Assembly: GCA_963924555.1 (NCBI GenBank)
Contig: OZ004587.1
Location: 5,782,075-5,846,074, forward strand
Reading direction: 5' to 3'
From: Crambe crambe
Lineage: Eukaryota; Porifera; Demospongiae; Poecilosclerida; Crambeidae
Length of the DNA: 64,000 nucleotides
This document shows positions 1 to 9,893 of this stretch, one piece after another. The position numbers and the translations under genes were made by a program. The notes under the pieces were generated by a model, which saw nothing but the letters and a program-made list of their open reading frames with translations, did not search any database and was not told the DNA's origin. Each line of letters begins with the position of its first letter. Position 1 is the first letter of the stretch.

Positions 1-1
1 A

Positions 2-330
2 GAGACTACTGTACCAGCAACTACTGTACCAGCAACTACTGTACCAGTGACTCCTCTACAAGGTACTATGTTTAATGATGTAGTTAGCTTTGTTTCCAGA
101 CATTTATATTGTATAGCTACTGTATGTAGGATATTCATAGATAATAATTACAGATACTCTGACGGTATCATTCCGTGCATTTCCCATCAATGCAATATTG
201 TGTTTCTCAAAGGGATTTCAACACCCGATTTGGAGCTCGAACTCACTGATGGAGATATATTATCTTCAGAGTTGATCATGGTTCGAATTGGAGTACTAAC
301 AGAAGGAGGCTGAATATTCTCAGTATAGAA
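2..330 (+). CDS. 3' part of an unidentified gene with TTVPA repeats (partial)
   Basis: The window opens inside an open frame that starts at base 2 and encodes three tandem copies of a five-residue Thr-Thr-Val-Pro-Ala unit (15-bp DNA repeat, 2-46). The frame stays open to a TGA at 311-313. An alternative reading splices at a GT at 62 to an AG at 161-162, which changes the frame of the last part. Nothing in the following residues resembles a family I know. The Thr/Pro repeat suggests an extracellular or linker segment, but this is a guess. The upstream part of the gene is outside the window. Confidence 0.3.
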
Positions 331-1053
331 GTATAGGTGTATCCTTTTGCTAAAAAGTGAAGAACACAACTATAGCTAGTACCAGGATTTTGTGCACACT
401 GAATTTATTGTAGCAATGTAGATATGCAGGAAAGTTAACAGTGGCTATGAATTGTTTGTATAGCATAGTGATACCTTTGGTATAGGCCTCATGATTTTAT
501 TTACCAGACCAAGCGGCTGCATCATTTTTTGAGCATTCTCTCTGCTCAGATCTAAAAATTTGTGGCCATCAATATAACTAGGGTATGTTCGTGTAACATA
601 TTCAATCGGTGAGCGAAGCAGTTGGTGAAAGTCATTAGTACTTTGACTTACTAAGATATTGCAGCTGCATACATAGGAGGCTGTATAATGCTTACCACAA
701 GCACTTAGAAAGCCAAGCGCCTACAATCCACTTAGCACCTCTATGACAAAATGCTGTAGAAAACAATAAGCTCAAGCTGTTTGTTCTAAGTGCTATGGGC
801 ACGTTTCATTTGTGGGGTCAAAGGTCAAACGAACGTGCGCATGCGTATTATTAATTATGCCCGCTAGCTATTGACGTACGTATATAAATAGTTGACATAC
901 TAGAGATGCTCGTATAGCATTAGTTGGGCGAGCAAGCAGCCAGTGGTCATTTCAATGTGCTCCTCCCTCACTTATGATTATATAGCCCCAACAGTGACTT
1001 TCGATATCTAGCTATTCAGGTTGTTAACTGACTTGGTGCATTCCCAGTTAGCA
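331..1053. other. Non-coding stretch with interspersed repeats
   Basis: No convincing coding sequence. It holds a piece of an interspersed repeat at about 690-785 (described separately). A block at 583-630 recurs in inverse orientation at 12169-12225. A block at 838-900, with a GACGTACGTATA core, recurs near 12030-12060 and 1478-1530. These look like transposon debris. Confidence 0.4.
690..785 (+). repeat. Interspersed repeat R1, copy 1
   Basis: Contains a block reading GCTTACCACAAGCACTTAGA followed by a CTACAATCCA box and an AAAATGCTGTAGAAAACAAT box. The same ordered boxes occur at 60225-60330 and 60690-60780 on this strand, and at 21768-21848 and 24676-24755 on the other strand. A dispersed repeat, probably a MITE or SINE-like unit; no ends or target duplications were defined. 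Confidence 0.6.
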
Positions 1054-1395
1054 TTAGAGTGTCTTCTCTGAACCCAAGCTACCACTCCTGTTCAGACTCA
1101 GTAGCCAGTCTCTCAAATAATGAGCCCTCATATGCTGTAATCTGGCAGCTCTGTGTTCTGCTGACTCTGCTCTCCTTCTAGCTCTCATTCTGCTGACTCT
1201 GTACATTCCCTCCTCCTGGCTCTATCTGTCGCATTTCTTTGCTAGTCTTGTTTTTCTCTGTTCCTTTGACTCTGTTCTCCTTCTAGCTCTGTCTCTTTCA
1301 TTTCTTTCATGAGGTCTCGCTCTTCTTTGCTGGTCAGTTTCTAGAGGGTGTTCTGGGGCCCTCCTTCGCTTGTTTTCTGGTTCTCTGGGTTCCAT
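1054..1395 (-). pseudogene. Arg/Glu-rich repeat ORF fragment (STPR-like), interrupted
   Basis: Reading from an ATG at 1395-1393 gives a very basic, Arg- and Glu-rich protein of 114 codons ending at a TAA (1056-1054), with one in-frame TAG at 1224-1222. It contains two imperfect copies of a segment of the type RARRRTESKEQRKTRLAKK and RARRRAESAEHRAARLQHMR. Such ~23-residue repeats are known from STPR-type proteins and from N-terminal regions of some transposon-encoded helicases; I recognise the style rather than a specific gene. The stop codon and short length suggest a decayed copy. Confidence 0.45.
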
Positions 1396-1768
1396 AATAC
1401 TCGCTACAATAGTGTTTCAACTTCAAGCTTAACGAAAACGATTGCTTATTATGACGTTGCTTAGTAGCTATTTCATGCGCATGCGTAAGCGCATGCGCAT
1501 TTTGAGTGACGTACGTGTAACATATAAATATCGCAATTTTCCATTTTGACCAATTAGTGTGGGGCTTCGCTCGCTTCGCTCGCTCGCCAACTATGGCAAG
1601 CCATCAGTATCAAAAATAAATTCAGATGTACTTCCCACACCTACGTCTTAAACGTACGTCCGAAATAAACACGTACGTTCGAATTGGAAAACACGCATGC
1701 GCAGTTAACGACATTCCAGTTAGCAGCTGCATGCTTGCGGCAATCACTCTATATAGTGCCTACAATAA

Positions 1769-2002
1769 TTGAGAAGAGAGAAAGAAGTGATTGAACAGAA
1801 GGAATTAGAAGCGTACATCAAGAGCAAACTTCCTTGTTCGAGTTCCAACTCCCCACTCCTGCTACCATATGACGATGGTTGTCCTCAGGTGCGGGGTAAT
1901 TATATATTATCAGGGCTTGGTCGACGTCCTATAGCACATACTCGTGATTGTACTCTTGAACTCCCCACAACATATATGAACTATGATCCAATCGATTCTT
2001 AG
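1769..2002 (+). CDS. Hypothetical small protein inside the 1.6-3.5 kb TIR element
   Basis: An open frame of 77 codons follows a TATATA box near 1750 and is followed by an AATAAA box at about 2012, so it looks like the end of a transcription unit. It has no ATG at its upstream end and a stop codon just before it, so the 5' part is missing or lies in another exon. The protein is charged at the N-terminus and then Pro/Ser/Leu-rich. I do not recognise it. Its stop lies only 74 bp from the stop of the convergent integrase-like gene, so it may be a second gene of the element. Confidence 0.3.
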   Translation: MRREKEVIEQKELEAYIKSKLPCSSSNSPLLLPYDDGCPQVRGNYILSGLGRRPIAHTRDCTLELPTTYMNYDPIDS

Positions 2003-2075
2003 CAAAGTTAATAAAGAGTTTTCTTTTTGAATGGATGCACTGTGACTGAACTGCTAACATAGGCTAGTCATCTAG

Positions 2076-3268
2076 CTAGCTTATCATGTATCTGAATTTT
2101 ATAATAAAAATTACACTTGGGTCACTGTAGAGCGATATGTATTGTAATGTTTCTTCATAAATGTCTACGCCATGGTTATCTGATGAACCAAGTGGATTGA
2201 TGGCCAGTTTTAGGGCTCTGATATCTTGATCAGAAAATTTAATTCTGTTTTCAGGAACCACCACTCCATCCTGATCATCAGTCTCAAGAGTTCCATCCAG
2301 ATCTACACCATAGTTACTATCAACAGAATCATCAAAGTCAAGGGCATCAATATTGGAATTCTGTAGTATCAAACAACCAGCAGTGCATGTATAATTGTTG
2401 AAGGGTTTTATGGTTGGCAATTCTTATGGAATGATTGTTCCAACATTGAGAAAACTCAATCAAACTTCTGTTAATTCTTGGGATGTATACATAATGCAGA
2501 GCCCACAAAATCTAGTAACTCTTGCTCCTCCATTAAGAAAATCTCGTACACACTATAGAAGCACGATTGTTGGAAGTGCATCTTAAATAGATTATTAGCC
2601 GACTATAACCATCGATGGCACCATTCTCCATCTAATCAGTTTATGGTGAGAGTCTGGTGAGAGTCTGATAATAATAAACACAGCACAAAGAAAGGCTTTT
2701 AATAAATCAATGGTATAGCTATAATGAGTTAGGTCCAGGTACTGAATAAGGTTGCCATCTAATAGAGCCTGGTAAGCATCACAACACAATGGATTGCAGT
2801 ATATTTCATACTCTTTCTCTGGATGATAATTACCTAGCCACTTGATATACATACGTACCTGTAGAGAGTCATTCTACTGATACCAATTATTGCTGCAATT
2901 TCTGTCCATTAATAAAGGAAAGAGATGACAAGTATTTGGAAACATCAAAAGAGGGTCTTCCTCGACCAGTCGACAACATCATAATTATGTGGACATGGTG
3001 AATATTGGTGATGATCACCTTCCAGCATTGTTATAGCTATACTCCTCCCATTTTTTTTTTGCATAGTATGCAAACGTTTCAAAAGCTGAGATAAAGAAGC
3101 TATACATTCTTGCAGCTCTGATTGTTCCGAACTTCTACTAATGCTATCAAGCAAGCAAACTGGAACAGGTAGAAATGCACAGCTCAAGTCTCTCAATAAC
3201 ATATTCAGAGTGGCTATGCCAAACTGCCGCTCGGCTCCTTCGGTGAATTGAACTTGTATACTGCTCAT
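2076..3268 (-). pseudogene. Integrase-core (rve-type) transposase-like gene, frameshifted and internally deleted
   Basis: Read right to left. It starts at an ATG (3268-3266) with a Leu/Ser-rich N-terminal region. A GRGRPSFDV segment near 2965-2940 follows, then, after a frame change, a helix-turn-helix WTEIAAIIGISRMTLYR at about 2900-2850. An HHKLIRW motif near 2650-2625 runs after another frame change into GAIDGYSR, the typical start of a DDE integrase core in animal rve-type proteins. The next expected part, with the second catalytic Asp and the Glu, is missing. The sequence jumps to the alpha-helical RINRSLIEFSQCWNNHSIR region (about 2470-2415) and ends with a conserved C-terminal tail at 2076. 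Family assignment rests on motifs remembered from sponge and coral proteins. The copy cannot encode an active enzyme. Confidence 0.6.
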
Positions 3269-3455
3269 GTGATAATCATGTGATAAAAAAAGGGGGGAAA
3301 AATGTGTTCAAGAAGTATGCGCGCGTGCGCAGAATGAAATTAGACGTACGTGTTTATTTCGGTCGTACGTTTTAACGGTGTTTCGAAGGTACGTTTCGGA
3401 CGTACATCTGAATATAATTTTGATACTGATGGCTTGCCATACGAGCGAAGCGAGC

Positions 3456-4048
3456 CTCTCTCTGGTCATGTAAACAGTCCGCAGGCCAGCGTACCGGAAG
3501 TGCTATTACCTAATACAATTTTACTTGCACGGGATTCGTCACTATTTGACCTTTGACCCCACATTGTTGCTTGGATACTTCCTCTTTCCAGTTCATTATT
3601 TCGATACAGATGGGCGGAGTTGACTCAGCCGTAGCAACTACGGGTTAAGAGTGCATTGACATTCATTTCTGCGATAAATTGAACCCTGCAGACAATAACC
3701 GTTTGTTTTATAGTGCATTTACTGTTTTTCTACTCTGAGTTCTTTTCAGTGGGGCCGTTTTTTTTGCACAGTACACTGGAAATTTGAAGGTAAATATGAA
3801 TGATTGTACCAATAATTAACATATAGGACAGCATAAAAATTGTGTCCACCCACTTCTTTATAATGAAAGCACACAATTGTTTAAAATACATCACTAGTGC
3901 ATGTGCATTGATCAGCTAATCGAATGGTAACATTGCAGCTGTGTGTACAATCAATCTATAGTGTAGACTTTCCAAGTAGACACTTCATAATCCTGTCAAA
4001 AAGAACACAACAAAAAATTAATATTACTACTGCAATAATATTCACAGG
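3456..4048. other. Upstream region of the CXC/nuclease gene
   Basis: No protein motif was found. A possible 5' exon ends at a GAAG|GTAAAT donor (3789), and a matching acceptor CACAG lies at 4043-4047 just before the ATG at 4049, which would give a ~260-nt 5' intron. A GGGGCCGTTTTTTTTGCA box at 3753-3770 resembles GGGGCCATTTTTTTTTGCA at 6465-6483 after the gene, so the gene may sit in a repeated unit. Confidence 0.3.
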
Positions 4049-6433
4049 ATGACAAGTTTAAGTGAGTCAGAGGTGAAGGTGGGGACTAGTTCAAAGGGAC
4101 CATGTATTCTGTGTGGAAATGCTTCCATGAAATACAAATATTTCAGAAATCTAAGCCAAAATGCACAAACATTGATTTTTCAACATTCACCTGAGGGGAC
4201 AGCATGATGACTTCGTATGTTATAAATGTGCGAAACAATCGGAGCGTAACACCCACAAAACTGAATTTCATAACTGGAAAAGAGAAAACAGAGGACACTA
4301 ACATCAAAGCTATGCTGGACGGAATACTTCAGCATGGGATGTTTCATGAGTGTGATGAAAACCAAGGGCTTTGGAATATTTTCACTGATTATAAAGCTAC
4401 AGCAGAGCAGTCACATGACATGCTAAACTACAGAGAAATTGGCCAGGTATAGGGTTTGAGACATACGTTTCTGGCAAGATCCTCAAGCAAGTCAGCACAA
4501 AGGCTCCTTTAAGGAAAAAAAAGTTGTGTACATTCACTGTTTCAAAAACGGAGAAACAGAGGGTGAAACAGATTGACAGGGAGAGGAAACTCACTCAGCG
4601 TTTCCTGAAATGTCACCTTTCAAGGCTTGTTAACAACCCAGGACAGGAACAGATAGACCCAGAATTACTCTGTGGACCAATATCAGCGATCCCAAGAGCA
4701 TTTACAGATTCAAATGGGCTTCCCTACAAATCAGCCAAACACACTGCTACAGCCTACCTAGAGAGGCGCTACAGTAGCATACCAGTGGTCCTCCACACTC
4801 TGCCATCTAACTGGATTCCTGACTCAGTCATACTAGAGGGCGTTCATGATACAAACCTATCCTCTTTCCCACATGGAGACCATGGACTCATATGCAAAGC
4901 TGCTACTACAGAAATATGTATGTCCTCATTTATTTGCAGGGGCAACAGAAGTCCATATCGTATTTGACAATCCTAGCTCACAAACTGAGTCTCCAAAAGA
5001 GATAGAGCAGTTTAGAAGAGACCAAACAGCTACTACAGAAAACCATGATTGTGCAGTGTTTCAAAGTTCTTCCAAAACACCTCGAGACTGGAAATCAACC
5101 CTTGGCTGCAGACAGTGCAAGAACAATCTTATCGTCTATGTTGCATCTGAGATGATCCGTCTATCTCCACCCTACCTCAAAGGTACACAAGCAGTCATAA
5201 CTAACATTGGGACACATGCACTCAGAGTGTCTGCTAATTCTACGACCCCAACACAGAATCACACACTCAGTTCGAATGCCAATGAAGCTGATTTAAGGGT
5301 GTGGCTTCACTGTCAATGCTCTTATGGGACAAAAAAGCTCATTTTCAGTCCAGATACTGATGTCTACCACATTGGACTCACAATTGCTCGGGTTATCCCA
5401 TCATGTGACATCATGATACAATTGAACAAGAGTACAGTGGAGGATCAAAAATATATTCACCTCAATGGATTACTCCAAGCTCTCGATACTGATCCAGACC
5501 TAGCAACTACCAATTGTGCTACACGTCCACAAATACTGACAGGATGTGACTACATATCATACTTCCAGGGCATAGGAAAAATAAGTTTTTTGGCTACCTT
5601 TTTTCAACATGTCAACTTTATTGCTGGGGACCCCAATCTTCCTGGGTCTATAGGCACTGTAACTCTACTTCCTTCCAACCCAGAGTTATACTCATTCTTC
5701 GCCTTGTTGGATGTGCATATTTCAAAGCCAATGTCTCCGGCTTTAGGCATCATACACCTGAAGCTATGTTTTATTCCATTCAAGGAGCTATCACACCACT
5801 AGACCAACACTCAAAATGGCTAGCTGAAATCAGACAGGTTGTATGGGAACGTGCTGAGAGTGAAAATAAAATGTTACCTTCTACAGAGGCATTGATATTA
5901 CATTGGACAAGATGTCTACGGGTAATTGAAATGTGGCACCAGTCATTACAGAATGTATTGGATTTACCGAGTAAGTTGGATTAATAATTTCAGTATTGGT
6001 ACCTACATTGACAGGTATAATTGCATGTACAGGTCTTGAAAAATTTGGCTGGAAAAGGAGTGATGGCAAGCTTGAAGTGATCTGGGAAGTGCCAGAAAAC
6101 ATAGCAAAGGTCCAACAAAGAATCCAATATACATTCTCTGGCTGCAAGTGTAAAAAGGGGTGTGGAACAAGAAGATGCAAATGCATCAAAGAAGGGAAAA
6201 AGTGTGGACCAGGATGCAGATGCCTCTTATGCACTAATGTGAATCGAGTGAAGGTACCTGAATTGCCACAAGAGTTGAGAGCATTAGAAGCCGAGATGAC
6301 GATGACAGACAATGAAAATGAACTTGTTGAAGATAGCGATGATGACTTGAGTGAGATAGACGTGGACTCTGAAACAGAACAAATAATCCAATCAGTATTA
6401 AATTTTGGTAGTGACTCAGAAGCAGAGGACTAG
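4049..6433 (+). pseudogene. FEN1/XPG-like nuclease with zinc finger and CXC (TSO1-like) domain, frameshifted
   Basis: Starts at ATG 4049 with a C-x2-C pair (CILC) and, after a frame change near 4203, a second pair (CYKC), i.e. a four-cysteine zinc finger. A long basic region follows. Further frame changes occur near 4446, 4845 and 5695. The middle (about 4850-5800) has HIVFDNP, an NEADLRVW acidic motif, FSPDTDVYHIGL and a TGCDYISYFQGIGK segment. These resemble the acidic active-site and helix-two-turn-helix parts of FEN1/XPG-type nucleases. A 62-nt intron (5971-6032, GTAAGT...TACAG) joins DLPS to LEKFGWKR in frame. The C-terminus has CKCKKGCGTRRCKC and CGPGCRC, a CXC domain as in TSO1/tesmin proteins, then a 50-residue acidic tail. 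I know similar multicopy genes in sponges and cnidarians, but not their role. At least four frame breaks suggest a pseudogene; sequencing error is the alternative. Confidence 0.6.
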
Positions 6434-6847
6434 CTATTAACAGCTACCTAGTAGACTTTGTGATGGGGCCATTTTTTTTTGCAAGAACTACAGTTAAAAT
6501 ACTACCACTAACATGAATGAATTATAGTAATATACATTCTACCACAAACTTAACTGTGTCCGGTCAATCATCATGGAGAAGATCGCAGTAGAGAACCCGG
6601 GGTTAGGGCGCCATTAATCCTTCAAAAGCACCTTCTACGCACTTTTCCTGATTTCTAGTCTTACTTTTACCTCTAACCACTCCATCAGTAGGTAGTAAGA
6701 CTATCGTTAGCTAGAATCAGCGCGAAGATCATCCCAGCAGAGTCTTCTGGAACAGGCAGCGGTCCAAAAAGATCAGCACGCTTTACAAACAGGAAGCTCA
6801 CCTGACACGGCTATGACGTCATTCTACGGATGCAAGTAAATTTGAGT

Positions 6848-6878
<31 letters not shown>

Positions 6879-6883
6879 GCTGG
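6434..6883. other. Non-coding flank with homopolymer G tract
   Basis: No coding signal. A run of 29 G lies at 6848-6876, just left of the hAT-like insertion, and shares its last G with the insertion's left target duplication. Its length may be an assembly estimate. Confidence 0.5.
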
Positions 6884-7290
6884 TAGGGGTGTCCACATTA
6901 TTCTTATTTTTTGGCCCAATATGCTTTTCAGAAATTCCAGTTAAGATTACCCATTATGCTTCAATTTTATCCCATTATGCTTCAATAATATTCATCGTTT
7001 ATTAGGAATTCTTCTCTTCCGCGCTAAATCAGATGAAGCTGGACCTTTCAGTACATCCAGTAGGAACCTCACAGAACCTCAGTGTCGCTAGAACTTGTAG
7101 CAGTAAAGCTAGGACTAGAAATAGCATCTGGAGAGAGCTACAGGAGCTAGAGTTCATATCCTTTTCTGGATATAGCATACCTTATCCATCTGAGCATGCT
7201 CGATGGTGGGTATAAAGAGCCTATTATGCTTGTATGCTAGGGTCAGCCCATTATGCTCAAAATTATGCTAGCATAATGTGGACATCCCTA
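6884..7290. mobile_element. Non-autonomous hAT-type MITE with 8-bp target duplication
   Basis: The left end reads TAGGGGTGTCCACATTAT; the right end is the complement of TAGGGATGTCCACATTAT, one mismatch in 18. The unit is flanked on both sides by the identical octamer GACGCTGG (6876-6883 and 7291-7298). Eight-base target duplications and ends of the (T/C)AGGGGTGTCC type are typical of the hAT superfamily. The 407-bp interior has repeated CCCATTATGCT boxes and no transposase. After removing one octamer, the flanks join a CTGGCCTGCGGACTGT block also found inverted at 3473-3490, so it inserted into an older repeat. Confidence 0.85.
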
Positions 7291-7328
7291 GACGCTGGCC
7301 TGCGGACTGTAAACGGGAGCTCGAGATA

Positions 7329-7368
7329 TATATATGTGACCGGCTCTGGGAAAACCCTCCGTCCGGTG
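7329..7368 (+). repeat. Dispersed 40-bp repeat, copy at 12060
   Basis: The segment around ATGTGACCGGCTCTGGGAAA is repeated in the same orientation at 12060-12097. It is probably an end fragment of another transposon family; no partner end was found here. Confidence 0.5.
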
Positions 7369-7392
7369 CAAAAATCAATTATCAGATATGAG

Positions 7393-9491
7393 CATAGATA
7401 CTATAACCTCCGGACACGGGATTGGAAACGGGTGGTTCGCGCGAGATTTTAGAATACAATCCGCGTTGTTTGCTGAGTCAGCAAAGACGTTGCCAAACAG
7501 TAGTGAAGGCAAGTATTTCGCAAATAATGGCTGAAGCTATAGGAGAAACGTCTTCAACTACAAGTAAGCATAGTAAGTTAAAGATTGTAACCTTAAATCC
7601 AGCTATGTAATTCACTTTTTAGGCCCCTCTCAGTGAGTCTGAGATATTAATTCAGGCAGTAAAAGAAGGTAGCTAATGGGTTTAAAATTCCTTCATCAGA
7701 TGCTTCTGCATCTCTGCAATGGATTAAAGCAAAACTTGAAAGCTGACATTCATTCCTGCAGTCCAGGCACCATGCATATAACTCTCTTGCAGCTAGCAAA
7801 CTTGAAACAGCTCTGACTATTTAAAGTCAGCTGTAAACAAAGGTGGGAGTTTATAATTATAGCATTTGTTCATCGGATGAATTCATCTTAATGTGGAAGA
7901 AAATGTGATGAATTTCCCATCTTCCAGAATATCATCTGATTTTTTTTTAGGTGAATCTACTGTTACAGCAGCATGTCCTTTCTCTTATCAAGAGCCACTT
8001 TGAGGTATGCTGCTGGATACATAATTATATAGAACTGTGAAGGACAGAGTCCATGGTATACTATTGTAGGAGCAATTAAGAAATGTCATGTAGAAAAAAG
8101 ATGAAATCATGGGAGAAGTAATGAATTGGTCTATATATTAGGATGAATGTCAAAATTGGGAAGGAGTTGCTGAAAATGATCATTGAAGGGTGGATCAAGA
8201 TGAGGGAGTTCTCATTTGGTGATGCGTGGTTGAAACTTTAAGCAGAAGTCCCTCCAACATTCTAAAGGTCCTCATCACCAATAAATCAAGAATTCATGCA
8301 GCATGCATATTTTTTCTGAATATATTATAATGATTCATTCATGTTTGGAAATCATTCTCCGCTTTGCATTTTCTTTTTCTGAATCAGGCTTGGAACTGTG
8401 AGCCCTGCAATTGCCTCTAACTGGACCTCTGCAAAATGTATTAATCACCCATAGTGCTTGAGTGTTGTTGATAAATTCCTTGACACTAGGATTATCATGA
8501 GTTCCACCTCTTTGTCGCTGGCACCCACAAAACTTTTCAGTGGATCCTGGCAAAGGTGCTCACTCAAATTTTTTTTTCCACTCCATCAATGGAAAACAGA
8601 ATATTCCATTAATGATAATAGAATATTAGCAAGCTAACAAGAAGCTCTAGCTAGCTAGCTACCTGTCATTTTCAAACCCAGCAAGGTCTCAGGGCTAAGG
8701 AGCATTTTCTTTTTCTCAACTTTGGAAAACCCTTTCATTGCTTTTATACTCCATCCAAAATAGACAAGAAACTCTTCTTTTAGCCACTATATATAAAATA
8801 AAATGTAATAATAAAAATCATCACAGGTAGGAGTATAACCATGCATTTAGTTCAGAGTTGACCCAATTGGGTTTTTAAAGTTTATGGTTATAGCATATTT
8901 ATGATGTGTAACTTAAGGCTTACACTAAAAGTCAACTCCTCTAACTATGCACATGCAAAACTACTTTTATTTTGCTACAACATCAACTAGTTATTTTTCA
9001 TAGTAAACTTCTCCCAGACTGGTAAATTGAGCACACAATTACAAACATTAATGGCCTCCTGAACTTACAAAACCCAGATTTTTTCCCAGTAATATTCAAG
9101 TCTTAGGGGAAAAAAGCATTCTATAACAAACTTTATCTCTATGTATACCATTTGGTGGAAAAATTAATGCAAAATAGTTTAATTCAACACAGAAAACCTT
9201 TCACACAGTTTTCTTCTCCAGGAATTGACCAACCACGGCAAAACTAGCCATATCAATGAACTAGGGTTTAAATTTTTGTTTTAAGTATCAAAATGAGTAG
9301 TATAAAGTATTAGATAAATTATTTTCTTACCGGCTCGCTCTATTCATCTGCTTCAGAGCGCTGTCTTTATTCTCCTTTTATGTGCAGTCAACAAAAATTA
9401 CAACGCGGAGTGCACGCAAGCAATTCAATGGTTGTCATAGGCGCACGTGAGCCCGTTTCCAATCCCGTGTCCGGAGGTTATAGTATCTATG
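7393..9491. mobile_element. P-element-like transposon, copy 1 (contains transposase relic)
   Basis: Near-perfect ~40-bp inverted repeats lie at 7393-7432 and 9452-9491. They begin CATAGATACTATAACC and end with the core CGGGATTGGAAACG. ATATGAG flanks the unit on both sides (7386-7392 and 9492-9498); the identical block can be stretched to ten bases. The - strand interior has fragments of a P-type transposase (8335-8790). Two shorter units with the same outer CATAGAT and inner core lie at 15411-16519 and 17597-18547. P elements classically make 8-bp duplications; here symmetric ends leave 7 bp. Confidence 0.8.
8335..8790 (-). pseudogene. P-element-type transposase, C-terminal fragments
   Basis: Read right to left. 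About 8785-8660 encodes a segment ending LLSPETLLGLKMT, which matches the style of the P/THAP9 transposase region before the insertion domain (LTSQT-EGLRVT in relatives). At 8553-8335, STEKFCGCQRQRGGTHDNPS then FINNTQAL and GPVRGNCR correspond to the C-terminal DPLEKFFG-QR-RGG-NDNPS region of P-type transposases. The two parts are separated by a GTAGCT-like junction and AT-rich sequence that may have been an intron. The N-terminal THAP and catalytic parts were not found, so the copy is dead. Assignment is from remembered family motifs. Confidence 0.55.
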
Positions 9492-9893
9492 ATATGAGCA
9501 CCAGTCTAATCGCCAGTGGACGTAATTAATTACCACGTATTAGCGATGACGTCATAAATTGTAGTCGAAAAACAGAAATTGTGCGGGTGTTTTGTATGGA
9601 CTGTAACTGCCTCTTAGAAGCCGAAGAAGCAATATGGAGAGCACTTTCTGCTAAAGATGAAACCTAGGTAAGTATTACTGCACAGTAAACATTGTTGCAA
9701 GCTATAAACAGGCAGAAAATTCAGCTATATGTTGCCTCTGTTGCTTGGCTAGTTTCATCACGTCATAGTGTTTCTTGCTAGAATTTTCGTTCCTAGCAGT
9801 GGACACTTCAGATTCTAGCTGGATCCTGTGTAGTATTACTTGTATAATATACAGTAGCAATTTTGTGGATGTAAGTATTGCAAAATGCAAATG
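9492..9893. other. Flank between P-like element and CXC/nuclease relic
   Basis: No recognised gene. A 23-codon ORF beginning ATGGACTGTAACTGC at 9597 ends at a TAG directly followed by GTAAGT; it could be a first exon but nothing supports it. Confidence 0.3.

Larger units (their letters stand above)
1570..3455. mobile_element. TIR element carrying a dead integrase-core gene
   Basis: Imperfect inverted repeats of about 115 bp face each other: left about 1570-1690, right about 3337-3455. The left arm contains TATGGCAAGCCATCAGTATC (from 1590) and its exact complement ends near 3446. Further in, both arms share a CGAAATAAACACGTACGT box. Between them lie an integrase-like pseudogene on the - strand and a small ORF on the + strand. 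The outermost ends were not fixed and no target duplication was identified. Confidence 0.6.

Noticed and set aside
2395..2586. + strand ORF of 63 codons
   Set aside because: Antisense shadow of the integrase-like gene's C-terminal region.
5996..6433. Independent CXC gene starting at 5996
   Set aside because: The 62-nt intron 5971-6032 joins this part in frame to the nuclease-like region, and the second copy at 9.9-10.8 kb has the same join.
6848..6876. Telomere-like or regulatory G4 element
   Set aside because: A plain G homopolymer with no repeat periodicity; its only clear relation is to the hAT target site.
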